From an uncultured Saccharospirillaceae bacterium (GTDB lineage: Bacteria > Pseudomonadota > Gammaproteobacteria > Pseudomonadales > Oceanobacteraceae), in contig CANNFT010000014.1 of assembly GCA_947503895.1 (NCBI GenBank), forward strand, positions 1 through 64,000: 64,000 nucleotides of DNA, written 5' to 3'. This document shows, piece by piece, positions 44,641 to 53,636 of the stretch. The notes below the pieces were generated by a model. That model ran no database searches. It worked only from the letters and a program-made list of their open reading frames with translations, and was not told the origin of the DNA. A program made the translations under genes and the position numbers. The first letter of the stretch is position 1, and each line of letters begins with the position of its first letter.

Positions 44641-45033
44641 ATGCCTTTGTATACAGTATCAACTAAGAAACCTTTAACACATGATGTACGTGATCAGTTA
44701 GCAGCAGGCATAACCCAATTACATTGCGATGCAACGGGTGCGCCAGCGGAATTTGTACAAGTAGTTTTCTCTTTTAATGTCCCACTGGGGAAACACAAGC
44801 AGGTTCATTTGCTAGGTTCTATACGCAGTGGCCGATCTTCCGAAACGAAACAATTAATTATTAGTCGATTCCATCAATTGTTTCATACGGTGCTACGTAC
44901 AACCGAAGATCAGGCGGTCGTACAACTTATGGATGTACCCGCTAGCTGGGTTATCGAAGGAGGTGACATCATGCCTGAACCAGGAGAAGAGGCAGAATGG
45001 TTGGAGAATCGAACGGCGAGTCGACAGGATTAG
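44641..45033 (+). CDS. cis-3-chloroacrylate dehalogenase-like tautomerase
   Basis: A 130-residue protein of the Tautomerase_3 type. MPLYTV supplies Pro-1 after Met removal. By comparison with cis-CaaD from memory, a His near 27 (TQLHCD), both arginines (SIRSGRSSE near 60) and the late Glu (MPEPGEEAEW near 112) are present, while the active-site Tyr region (WVYFGE in the enzyme) reads VVQLMD. It could add water to unsaturated acids or tautomerise keto acids; the natural substrate is unknown. Co-transcribed with the preceding Pro-1-less gene under the likely control of HxlR. AGAAAG precedes ATG 44641. Confidence 0.75.
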   Translation: MPLYTVSTKKPLTHDVRDQLAAGITQLHCDATGAPAEFVQVVFSFNVPLGKHKQVHLLGSIRSGRSSETKQLIISRFHQLFHTVLRTTEDQAVVQLMDVPASWVIEGGDIMPEPGEEAEWLENRTASRQD

Positions 45034-45356
45034 GCGTTGTAAAACGGGCACCGATTAAATGTTTATTTTGCTTCTCATTCGAGTCGCCTTTTTCTGGGCT
45101 GACGACTCACGGTAGTGCGATCTATTCAATGCAAGCAAAGAAATGCATTGTGATTAAGACCAGAAAACCACTTGCTTATCAGCATCTTATTATGATGATC
45201 AAACTCTGGTTTTTCCAATCTGCAGTCATTTAGATGGAATAAATTGGGTTACTCAGCTGTAAAAGTCATGCTAGGGGTTAAAAGAGAGCGGATGGGGATC
45301 ATCCGCTATAAATCATTAACGACTTCTTTCTTGCAAAGGCAAGATAGATATTGAAA
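45034..45356. other. 320-bp gap between convergent genes
   Basis: Between the tautomerase gene and the end of the DUF1501 gene. I see no gene with a ribosome site, no clear terminator with T run and no repeat. Confidence 0.45.
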
Positions 45357-46730
45357 TTATGCCATGAAGCCCATTGGGTTTTGTGTGCTGTTGGTTGAAT
45401 AGAATCGACCAATGTTAGGCAGAATCAGATTGAGGTCGCTAGAACCCACGCCGTACCATTTTGCCAATTCAGCGTAATACACATCAGTGGATGTTGTCGG
45501 TAGCAGAACACCGCGGCCGGTATCCAGCGGATTACCTTCCGCCAAGGAAGGATACTCACCATACACTTGCCCGCCTTTCACCGAGCCACCCATGACCATG
45601 ACATTTCCCCCCCAACCATGGTCAGTGCCTTTACCGTTGGACGTGAGCGTACGACCAAATTCCGACATGGTGAACGTGGTAACCTCTTTATCCATGCCGA
45701 CTTCTTTCATAGCGGCTTGAAATGAAGCAAGTCCTTGACTGAGCCAAGGCAACATTTCGTTCATCCCTTTTAAGACTTCGTCGTGATGATCCCAGCCCGG
45801 TAAATCCACAAAAAACGTTTGCCTTTTTATCCCCATGGCTTTGCTGGCGACGATGGCTCGTCCCAGCATGTGCATTTGTTGGGAAAAACCATCCGCCGCG
45901 AACTGAGTGGTGAAGTTTCCGACTTGTGAAATCGCATTAGAAAATTCTCTATTGGCGGTGACTGATTGGTTAAAAACATTAGTATAAGCCTGTCGTAAAA
46001 TATTCGGATAGCTCTGGCTATACATTTTTTCAATGGCATTGGCTTGAATTTCGTCTTCATAACCATCAATTAAAACTGTTCCATTGCCTTCCGGTATGAT
46101 CGAGTAATCCTGTGTTTGTGTGCCTGACTGAAATAGATTTGAGCCAGATATGGAAATGTTCATCGAAATTTTTGCATTTCCATTCACGGGTTTGAGCAGG
46201 TCTGCCATTCGACCACCCCAGCCGGTTCCACTGCGTGCATCTGGCGTTGAAGTTTGCCACTGATTTTGTTGATCACTATGACTGTGTAATCCTAATGGCA
46301 TTTTGGCTGTGCCATTTTTTAACTGCGCAGTGTGAGTGGGTTCGACCAATGTTCCCACATTTGAAACAAACGCTACTTCGTTTTGATTGAACAGTAATTG
46401 CAACTCTTTCATCTTGGGATGTAGAGCTAATTTTTTTCCTGAATGTTGGCCATTTAATGGGAGTAATGTATTGCGGTTTAATGCAACATCTGTACGAATG
46501 GTTTGGTATTCGTTGTAACTGGCATGGTCGTAAGGAACCAGCATGTTAAATGAGTCTGCTCCACCGCGAAGCATGACACAGATCAGTGCTTTGTAATCAT
46601 TAACTCCGGTGCCCGCTGCGCTAGCACTACTCATGAGTCCGAATTGACCCGCACTCGAAAGCAGGGCAGCTGAGGCTATACCGGTAGAGCTGTGGCTTAA
46701 AAATTGACGTCTACTCAATGGCTTTTTCAT
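45357..46730 (-). CDS. DUF1501 family Tat-exported protein
   Basis: A 457-residue protein with a twin-arginine signal (PLSRRQFLSHSSTGIASAAL, cleavage after SASA). The mature protein has the DUF1501 features of the alkaline-phosphatase-like fold: ICVMLRGGADSFNMLVPYD, LALHPKMKELQLLF, FFVDLPGWDHHDEVL and TFTMSEFGRTLTSNGKGTDH followed by WGGNVMVMGG. DUF1501 genes nearly always follow a DUF1800 gene, as here (11 bases between). The pair is widespread in marine and planctomycete genomes; its substrate is unknown. AAGGGGA precedes ATG 46730. Confidence 0.9.
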   Translation of the reverse strand: MKKPLSRRQFLSHSSTGIASAALLSSAGQFGLMSSASAAGTGVNDYKALICVMLRGGADSFNMLVPYDHASYNEYQTIRTDVALNRNTLLPLNGQHSGKKLALHPKMKELQLLFNQNEVAFVSNVGTLVEPTHTAQLKNGTAKMPLGLHSHSDQQNQWQTSTPDARSGTGWGGRMADLLKPVNGNAKISMNISISGSNLFQSGTQTQDYSIIPEGNGTVLIDGYEDEIQANAIEKMYSQSYPNILRQAYTNVFNQSVTANREFSNAISQVGNFTTQFAADGFSQQMHMLGRAIVASKAMGIKRQTFFVDLPGWDHHDEVLKGMNEMLPWLSQGLASFQAAMKEVGMDKEVTTFTMSEFGRTLTSNGKGTDHGWGGNVMVMGGSVKGGQVYGEYPSLAEGNPLDTGRGVLLPTTSTDVYYAELAKWYGVGSSDLNLILPNIGRFYSTNSTQNPMGFMA

Positions 46731-46741
46731 GTTTTTTCCCC

Positions 46742-48811
46742 TTAAATAGTGATCGCAAAATCGGGTGAGATAAGGATGAGATATAAAGCCATGTAGACTT
46801 TTTCTTGTTCTGATTTAACTTGGTTTACAGCGTTCGCGATAATCTCTTTGGTGCCGTGTGTCAGCGAACCGTAGGTCAGTACAGTATCTAATCGATTCAG
46901 TAGCGCACCTGTGTCCTTTGCCAAAGCAAACTCTGCGCTTAAATCAAGCTCTATGGGTTTTGAAAGACTGCCTATGTTTTCCATCATGGTTTCATCAAGC
47001 GTCACGCCAAACACAGCATTTAGCATCGCGATAATGGTCGAGGCTGTCGTTATTTCAAATTCGGGAGCAACTAAGTTATGCTGCTTCACGATGCCGTTGG
47101 GAGCATAATCAGGTAGGAAAAAGTTAAACACACTCGGAGAACTGAAAATCCGCTGGTTAACTTGCTTATATAATCCTTCGGCAATGACATGGAATCGGCT
47201 GTTCTCAGTTTTGGCACTCATGGCGCGCAGAAAACGAATATAACGAAGAAAGGGCTCTCTCAACCTGCCATCTTTTATGGATGCATTGGCTGGGGCGGTG
47301 CGTGCTTCATCATCGAATAAAATGGCCCGGATGACTGCTTTCATGTCGCCGCGAACACCTAGGCCGTTATCATTAAATGCGGTGGCAACATTGGCAATGT
47401 ATTGCGGACTTGGATTGGATTTCACTAAACGTTGTATCAATAACCTGCCAATAAATGGGCCCACATTCGAATGATTAAATAAACCCTCAACGGCCGCTTT
47501 AACATCTTCCATACCTGATTGACCTGCCGGTAGGACTAATCCGTTGAGTAATTTCTTTTCGTCAGTGTCATGGAACGCCTGAAACATCTTCATTGGAACC
47601 GTGTAATCGGGTGCATCGGTTTCAACTGCACCAAAGAAAGGTGGTAGCTCCTCATTCACTTCTTTATCAAACAGTCTGCCATGGCTTAATCCTGTAAATA
47701 CTCGAGCGTACTCACGAATTGTTTCGTTGTTGTACGTGGGGATTTCCTTTCCGTGTTGGTCTTTTTTGCGAGTGCCGTCTTGGTTTAATTCAAACAAGCC
47801 GATACTGAATAACTGCATGATCTCACGGGCATAGTTTTCGTCAGGGTAAGTCCCTTTGGTTGGATCAGCCTTGGCATTGTTAAGATGGCTTAAATAAATG
47901 CCCATGGAAGGATGCAAGGTGACCCCCATCAGTAGGTCTTGAAAATTGCCAAAGCTATTTTGCAAAAGCATATCGTGATAGTGGGCCATAGGTTCAGTGT
48001 GATCCCATAATTCGCTAATCCTGTCTGAAATAACAAAAATTTCCCCCAAGGCGGTCGCCATACGCTGACGTAATAAATCCGATGATGTCATGATTTGTCC
48101 CCACCATGAGTACTTTTTAAATAAGGCCGGATCACCTAAAGCAGCACCGCCGAGATCCTCATTATCGTATTGGTCAAATTGTTTCTTTAGCTCTAACGCA
48201 TATGGAAGCGTGAATCCAACAGGTTGGTTAAATTGGTTCTCGAGCCAATGCCCTTCTCCCATTTGGGCAACCTGCTCTATGGTTTTGTAATTTGCACCCA
48301 GCGTGGCTTGAGTTAGAAATCGAGAGGCGCTATTCAATGCCGTCATCCCAGGTACGGGTTTGTTAGGGTCCGTGGTGGCTGCTGTTGGTTTGGTGGGAGT
48401 TGTGGGTTCCGAAGGGGTGGGTTGAGTGTTTGAGGGGCAGATGTTTTTGCCTAACACGACCAGTGCCATGTCTTGGGCGCATCCGCTTGTACATGACATG
48501 GTATTGCCTAGCGGCATGGTGTCATTGATCAATTTTGTCATTTGTTCCAAAGACATAGACATCGTTGAAGCTGGGTGTCCCTTGGCATGACAGCTGGCGC
48601 AATTGGATTGATAGGTATCATGTCGACTTTTAATCAATGCGGTGTCTTTCGTTTCCTTACACTGTGCAATCACGGGTGGTTTGGCGGGGGAATCGTTCGG
48701 TGGTTTAGTGGTGTCCGTTGAGCCAATATTATCTGTTGGAGAACTGCTTCCGCCGCTGCAGCCGCTCATGAGAGCTGCTAAGCAGCTGGCTATGAGAAGT
48801 CGATTAATCAT
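46742..48811 (-). CDS. DUF1800 lipoprotein with N-terminal c-type heme site
   Basis: A 689-residue protein. The signal peptide ends in SGC (Cys18), suggesting a lipoprotein, followed by a Thr/Pro-rich linker. Residues 50-140 hold a cytochrome-c-like module with the heme motif CASCH (71-75) and Met candidates soon after. The DUF1800 domain fills the rest: ASRFLTQATLGANYKTIEQV, QRMATALGEIFVIS, NYAREIMQLFSIGLFELNQDG and FLRAMSA. I use ATG 48811, with AGAGG five bases upstream; an earlier in-frame start would hide the lipoprotein signal. It begins the DUF1800-DUF1501 operon, and direct repeats lie in its promoter region. Confidence 0.88.
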   Translation of the reverse strand: MINRLLIASCLAALMSGCSGGSSSPTDNIGSTDTTKPPNDSPAKPPVIAQCKETKDTALIKSRHDTYQSNCASCHAKGHPASTMSMSLEQMTKLINDTMPLGNTMSCTSGCAQDMALVVLGKNICPSNTQPTPSEPTTPTKPTAATTDPNKPVPGMTALNSASRFLTQATLGANYKTIEQVAQMGEGHWLENQFNQPVGFTLPYALELKKQFDQYDNEDLGGAALGDPALFKKYSWWGQIMTSSDLLRQRMATALGEIFVISDRISELWDHTEPMAHYHDMLLQNSFGNFQDLLMGVTLHPSMGIYLSHLNNAKADPTKGTYPDENYAREIMQLFSIGLFELNQDGTRKKDQHGKEIPTYNNETIREYARVFTGLSHGRLFDKEVNEELPPFFGAVETDAPDYTVPMKMFQAFHDTDEKKLLNGLVLPAGQSGMEDVKAAVEGLFNHSNVGPFIGRLLIQRLVKSNPSPQYIANVATAFNDNGLGVRGDMKAVIRAILFDDEARTAPANASIKDGRLREPFLRYIRFLRAMSAKTENSRFHVIAEGLYKQVNQRIFSSPSVFNFFLPDYAPNGIVKQHNLVAPEFEITTASTIIAMLNAVFGVTLDETMMENIGSLSKPIELDLSAEFALAKDTGALLNRLDTVLTYGSLTHGTKEIIANAVNQVKSEQEKVYMALYLILISPDFAITI

Positions 48812-48842
48812 GCAAACCTCTGTTATTAACAATGACGTAGTT

Positions 48843-49000
48843 TTGCGCTTTTTGAGCACATTGCGTTCGAAATAGAGGCTCTCATGCGGGTGTGAGTGAT
48901 GTTGTTCGCTAAACGTTCAGCTATTGTTTTGGAAATGTAGGAGTGTGAACGCCGGTCAGGTTAATGCGAAAAACACTGGTGTAATTGCGCTTTTTGAGCA
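48843..49000. repeat. 16-bp direct repeat with internal dyad upstream of the DUF1800 gene
   Basis: TTGCGCTTTTTGAGCA occurs at 48843-48858 and again, identical, at 48985-49000, 142 bases apart. Each copy contains a partial dyad TTGC-N-C...G-N-GCA(A). They sit 32 and 174 bases upstream of ATG 48811 and may be two binding sites for one regulator. Confidence 0.55.
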
Positions 49001-49454
49001 AAACATTTGGTCTACGGAGTCACTAGACAGGATGCATGTGTGCAGTCTTGTGTCGGTTTGGCTAAGCATTAGGAGGTCCTAATGTGGGGTTGGTTGTTCC
49101 AGAATGGGTCAGAGAGTGCAGTCTGTGGACGAAGGCCTATTGTTCTTTCCATAAGGGAGAAATTTATCTCCATCGCTTTGTAGTGAACCGTCATTAGGCT
49201 GTCAGATTGACCCATAGCCGTGAGGAACCCCCCCCGAACAACAGCTCAGTATCAACGAATTGCGGAATGAATGGAGCGAACAATTATAAAATTATTGTGG
49301 GGTAATGGCATGTAAGTGTATGGTATTTGGGAATTGAATTTAAAGCAAAGGTTTGTTGAATTGTTTTCAATCTTAACAATAGATTTGCTTTACGGAACCG
49401 CTACAGGCATGTTTTTATCTGCTTAATGAGACTGCCGCTTTTTATGGAGTAACA
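49001..49454. other. 450-bp gap before the LysE-type gene
   Basis: No gene, RNA or repeat recognised apart from a run of eight C near 49229. The last bases carry the TGGAG ribosome site of the exporter gene. Confidence 0.4.
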
Positions 49455-50069
49455 ATGAGTATCGAAATTTGGATATCATTTGTGTTGGCTGTAATTGTAT
49501 TGTGTTTTTCTCCTGGCCCCACCACTTTCCTTGTCATGGGACAATCGTTAACTCATGGGAAAAAATCAGTGATCCCTTTGGTAACGGGGGTTCTATTAGG
49601 TGATGCAATTTCTATGAGTTTATCTTTTGCTGGTCTAGGTGCACTGCTATCAACGTCTGCAGTATTATTTAGTGCCTTTAAATGGATTGCCGCCGTATAT
49701 TTAATTTATCTTGGTGTTAAAGCGTGGCGAACTAAAATCAGTCAGGGCAATGTAGAGAGCGTGTCAGTAGAAAAAGCAAAAATTAAAATATTTAAAGAAG
49801 CTTTGGTTGTAACCGCTTTAAATCCAAAAGGTATCATTTTCTTTATCGCGTTTTTCCCACTATTTATGGATGCTGGCAAAGCAGTATTACCTCAAATGTT
49901 GATAATGGCGTTTTCATTCCTATTCGTTTCCATTGTTAGTGCATGCTTTTATTCGATGTTTTCTAGTTATCTTCGGAGTAAAGTCAAATCAGTAAAATTT
50001 CAAAAAATCATGAATAAAGTTAGCGGAACTATGCTTATTGGAGCGGGTACTGTTACGGCAACGTTATAA
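49455..50069 (+). CDS. LysE/RhtB family exporter
   Basis: A 204-residue inner-membrane protein with about six helices. The family pattern is clear: CFSPGPTTFLVMGQSLTHGKK near residue 17, GVLLGDAISMSLSFAGLGALL, KWIAAVYLIYLGVKAWRTK and ALNPKGIIFFIAFFPLF. Members export amino acids or derivatives such as homoserine, threonine or lysine; this one's substrate cannot be told. GGAG lies eight bases before ATG 49455. A single gene. Confidence 0.92.
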   Translation: MSIEIWISFVLAVIVLCFSPGPTTFLVMGQSLTHGKKSVIPLVTGVLLGDAISMSLSFAGLGALLSTSAVLFSAFKWIAAVYLIYLGVKAWRTKISQGNVESVSVEKAKIKIFKEALVVTALNPKGIIFFIAFFPLFMDAGKAVLPQMLIMAFSFLFVSIVSACFYSMFSSYLRSKVKSVKFQKIMNKVSGTMLIGAGTVTATL

Positions 50070-50136
50070 CTCCAATGCTCTGATAGGCTAAATCGATTCA
50101 TCAAATACACATAGTGTAATCTACCTAAAACCCAGA

Positions 50137-50352
50137 CTAGAAATTGGCCTTCCCCCCCAAAATTTGACAGCTGGTCCGGATTACTGAAATGGGAATCCGG
50201 TGATCAAGATCGCTTGGATATGGCTTGAATGTTAGATGCGCAATACGCTTGAAAGGCACCACGCGCTGACGAGTGTTCGTGCCGTAAATATGCACATCAC
50301 GATAATGGCTAATTCCTCTGACATGCGGCCAATTGTCCGAACGATCAGTCAC
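50137..50352 (-). pseudogene. possible gene remnant, unrecognised
   Basis: A 71-codon open frame (starting GTG, then TDRSDNWPHVRGISHYRDVH) with gene-like codon choice but no ribosome site. The frame is open for five codons upstream to a stop. The ending ILGGKANF runs through a C-rich tract, which is a frequent frameshift point. No family recognised; it may be a fragment of a larger gene. Confidence 0.25.
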
Positions 50353-50417
50353 TCTGCCGAAGGTTGACTAAAATATGATCATTAAACCTTTCATTTGACA
50401 GTTCTTCAGTCTTCAAA

Positions 50418-50590
50418 TAGGCTTCGTGCCGTCAAGTGTTCACGCGAGTGAATGAAAAGGGAAGAACGGTTTAAGTCCGTCGCTGCCTCCGCAACTGTAA
50501 ACGTTATCTGGGTATGGTCTCCACTGAAGCTGACACTTCGGGAAGGTGCCAAATAAACCTAACGTAAGCCAGGAGACCTGCTTGATACCA
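50418..50590 (+). promoter_or_regulatory. cobalamin riboswitch
   Basis: The aptamer landmarks occur in order: CGTGCCGTC, AAAAGGGAA (50455-50463), CCGTCGCTGCCTCCGCAACT, CCACTG (50521-50526), GGGAAGG (50540-50546), and the B12 box CGTAAGCCAGGAGACCTGC (50563-50581). It lies about 320 bases before the CbiM-like gene, so adenosylcobalamin should repress the whole biosynthetic operon. The expression platform between 50590 and 50906 was not resolved. Confidence 0.95.
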
Positions 50591-50906
50591 GCTTCAAAGA
50601 TATTCGGAAGGAATAGAGAAGTCGTTCAAGCGGTCAGGCTTGAGTGGTCAAAATAGCGAACCTACTTAGTTCAGTGTGTGCATGGCACATTTTCATTGAA
50701 TGTGAGAAGGCTGTTTTGTCGTAAAAATGCGTTAATCAGGCTGAGAATGACGGCATCCATCGTGATGTACCGTTCTTTTTGTGCTTGAGGGGTGTTTTTG
50801 CCAATTCTTCACCTGTGAATATCCAACGTTACTGTTAGACCTCCATCCTGCGAGTGCATCTATTGTGCATTCAGGTCGTGGGTCAATATACGAGGGATAA
50901 AGAGCA

Positions 50907-51587
50907 ATGCATATTGAACCAGGCGTCGTTGATGGCGCAAAGCTTCTTTTGAGTGTTGGCAGCAGTGCAGCAGCGCTTTCTGTTATGGCCAAATTGGCCT
51001 ACGATCATACCAAGGAAAACGGTATGGTTTCGCTTCTGCTGAAAAGTTTACTGACCACGATTTTCGTATTCACATTTTTTGAGGTTTTACCTCATCACCC
51101 TGTGGGCGTATCTGAAGTTCACTTTATTCTCGGTTCCACTTTATTTCTATTATTTGGCATTGCTCCGGCGGCTATTGGCTTAGCCAGTGGATTGCTCATA
51201 CAAGGTTTTTTCTTTGCTCCGTTTGATTTACCACAATACGGTATGAACGTTACCAGTCTTCTGGTTCCTCTATTTGCCATGGCATGGCTAGCCAAAAAAA
51301 TCATTCCCGATGATGTCGCTTATAAAGATCTGAGCTATGCACAAACGCTCAAGTTATCGGTCGCTTACCAGGGCGGTATTGTCAGTTGGGTTGCATTTTG
51401 GGCGTTTTATGGTCATGGGTTTGGTGCTGAAAATTTGGCGAATGTCTTGGCATTTTGTGGTGCGTACATGAGCGTTGTGTTAATTGAACCACTATTAGAT
51501 TTGGCTGTATTGGCAGGAGCCAAAATGTTTGCACAATTCAAGCATGGACGCTGGATCGAATCTCGCGTCTATCAGGCAGCTGCGTAA
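50907..51587 (+). CDS. CbiM-like cobalt transporter permease
   Basis: A 226-residue membrane protein with about six helices. It starts MHIEPGVVDGAKLLLSVG; the N-terminal Met-His-Ile-Glu is the CbiM-type metal-binding start (canonical CbiM begins MHIMEG). VHFILGSTLFLLFGIAPAAIG and FFAPFDLPQYGMNVTSLLVPL are family signatures. Classical CbiM works with CbiN, CbiQ and the ATPase CbiO, none of which is in the window, so this is a solitary variant. First gene after the riboswitch, six bases before the chelatase gene. GAGGGATAAAG precedes ATG 50907. Confidence 0.85.
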   Translation: MHIEPGVVDGAKLLLSVGSSAAALSVMAKLAYDHTKENGMVSLLLKSLLTTIFVFTFFEVLPHHPVGVSEVHFILGSTLFLLFGIAPAAIGLASGLLIQGFFFAPFDLPQYGMNVTSLLVPLFAMAWLAKKIIPDDVAYKDLSYAQTLKLSVAYQGGIVSWVAFWAFYGHGFGAENLANVLAFCGAYMSVVLIEPLLDLAVLAGAKMFAQFKHGRWIESRVYQAAA

Positions 51588-51593
51588 TATTAT

Positions 51594-53636
51594 ATGGCCG
51601 ATACTGCAATCTTGACTGCGACTACATCAACTAGGCTGGGATCATCGCCTCGTCGGTGCGCCTATCCGTTTACCGCAGTCGTGGGGCAAGCGTCGTTTAA
51701 AGAGGCATTGATTTTATGTGCTATCAACCCGTTATTGGGTGGCTTATTGGTGAGCGGTCCAAAAGGTAGTGCAAAATCCACATTGGCTCGAGCGTTAGCC
51801 GATGTGTTGCCTGCGCATTCGGCACCGACCGTTACGGGTCCGAAAGACGAGTACTTTAGTGAAGAAGATACAAATATTTATCGCGCTCCATTTGTAAACT
51901 TACCCTTGAATGCGACTGAAGACCGTATTCAAGGCGCACTCGATTTAGAGTCCGTTCTACAAGACAAACAGATTCAGTTTAACCCTGGTTTACTCGCGCA
52001 GGCCCATGGCGGCGTGCTGTATGTGGACGAAGTAAATCTCCTACCCGATCATTTGACCGATATTTTATTGGATGTGAGTTCTCAAGGCGTAAATTATGTT
52101 GAGAGAGATGGCATCAGTCATGCTCATGACGCTCGGTTTATATTATTGGGCACCATGAATGCGGATGAAGGGAATGTACGCCCGCAATTATTAGATCGAT
52201 TTGGTTTGATGGCGGAATTAAATGAAAATTACACAGCGGAAGATCGGATGGAAATAGTGCTTCGGCGTGAAGCATTTGATCAAAATCCTCAATCGTTTCT
52301 TGAGCAATGGCATTCAGATCAGCAAGCATTAACACAGAAAATTTTGCGTGCTCGTCAGTCGCTCGTTCATGTGAATTGCCCTGCGTATATTCGGCAGCAA
52401 ATTTCAGAGCGTTGTATGGATGCAAAAGTTGAAGGTGTTCGAGCTGATATTATTTGGACGCGTGCAGCGATGGCGCACGCAGCATGGAGTGATCAATCCA
52501 CCGTTGAGCAATTTAATTTGGATGCGGTAGAGCACTACGTGTTAATGCATAGAAGGACCGTAGCTGCACCCGCGTCTATGACATCAAATAAGCATCAACC
52601 CTCTGCGAATTCAAACACTCAGGCTCAAGACAATCGTTCTGAGCAAGGCAGCCAAGAGCAACCGTCGCAAATGCCTCGCCGTGAAGATTTTAAAACCAAT
52701 CTTCCTCATTCACCATCCGCTGCGTCTTCTGAGCCAGCCGAACCTTCATTATTTTCTAAGCCTTCGCAGCTTGAAACGGGCGTATCTCAATCACAAAGTA
52801 ACGGCTCTTTGGCCAATTCAGAACAGAGCTTGCCTATGGGTGAGTGGGGCAGTATGTCTCCTATTCATCAACCTACCGCAGCCTTCAATGAAGCCCAGGC
52901 CGTTAATGATTGGATGACACTGCGTCGGTCAAACCACCGCAGTGAATCGAATATTGAGCGCACTGTGGAGCTGAATGCATCGAGATACAAACAGCATCAA
53001 GTGCAGAAACGCTCGTTGGATGCCCATCAAATGAGTCCGTCACGGTATCAACAGCATTCATCTACGGAAGACTCCCCCTTGGGGCGACCAGACTGGGTAA
53101 ATACTTTGATTCAGAGTGTGGGCGAATGGCCTCCCGCCGCTATTCGGTATCGAAAACTCAGGCCAGCAAATAATGTTTTACATTTTGTAATGTTAGATAG
53201 CTCGGCTTCAACCATTGGCACTGAGTTGGTTGGCCAAGCAAAAGGGCTGATTCAATCATTAGCGAATCAAGCTTATTTAAAACGCGAAAAGCTTTCCATT
53301 TTGGCTTTTGGTAATCAGTCTGTTCAATCTTATTTAGAGCCTGTGAGATCGCCAAAATCGATCGATAAAATTCTTGAACGCATTGTCAGTGGTGGCGGAA
53401 CGCCGCTGAAAGTTGCGCTTGAAACCGCGATTGAACGTATTCAAAACTGGAAGAAAGCATCCCCTAATATTGAAATAAAAACGTACTTATTGACGGATGG
53501 CCGAAGTCGAGATGATATATCTGCACTACGTTGGCCGACGGCACTAAATGTCATTGACTTGGAGCGCAGTGCGGTAAAACGTGGAAGAGCGCGTGAATTT
53601 TCAACCATATTAGGTGGGGAATATATTTCGCTATGA
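51594..53636 (+). CDS. ChlI/ChlD-type AAA-VWA chelatase subunit fusion
   Basis: A 680-residue protein. The AAA+ part (about 20-300) has Walker A GPKGSAKST, Walker B VLYVDEVNLLPDH and sensor 1 FILLGTMNADEGNVRPQLLDRFG; it resembles ChlI/CobS. A Ser/Gln/Pro-rich linker (about 330-500) leads to a VWA domain (about 510-680) with the MIDAS LDSSAST and TDGRSRDD, as in ChlD/CobT. Such fusions power the large subunit CobN in late cobalt insertion, yet no cobN is in the window and the neighbours are early-insertion genes. It starts six bases after the permease and overlaps cobO (ATGA). Confidence 0.88.
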   Translation: MADTAILTATTSTRLGSSPRRCAYPFTAVVGQASFKEALILCAINPLLGGLLVSGPKGSAKSTLARALADVLPAHSAPTVTGPKDEYFSEEDTNIYRAPFVNLPLNATEDRIQGALDLESVLQDKQIQFNPGLLAQAHGGVLYVDEVNLLPDHLTDILLDVSSQGVNYVERDGISHAHDARFILLGTMNADEGNVRPQLLDRFGLMAELNENYTAEDRMEIVLRREAFDQNPQSFLEQWHSDQQALTQKILRARQSLVHVNCPAYIRQQISERCMDAKVEGVRADIIWTRAAMAHAAWSDQSTVEQFNLDAVEHYVLMHRRTVAAPASMTSNKHQPSANSNTQAQDNRSEQGSQEQPSQMPRREDFKTNLPHSPSAASSEPAEPSLFSKPSQLETGVSQSQSNGSLANSEQSLPMGEWGSMSPIHQPTAAFNEAQAVNDWMTLRRSNHRSESNIERTVELNASRYKQHQVQKRSLDAHQMSPSRYQQHSSTEDSPLGRPDWVNTLIQSVGEWPPAAIRYRKLRPANNVLHFVMLDSSASTIGTELVGQAKGLIQSLANQAYLKREKLSILAFGNQSVQSYLEPVRSPKSIDKILERIVSGGGTPLKVALETAIERIQNWKKASPNIEIKTYLLTDGRSRDDISALRWPTALNVIDLERSAVKRGRAREFSTILGGEYISL

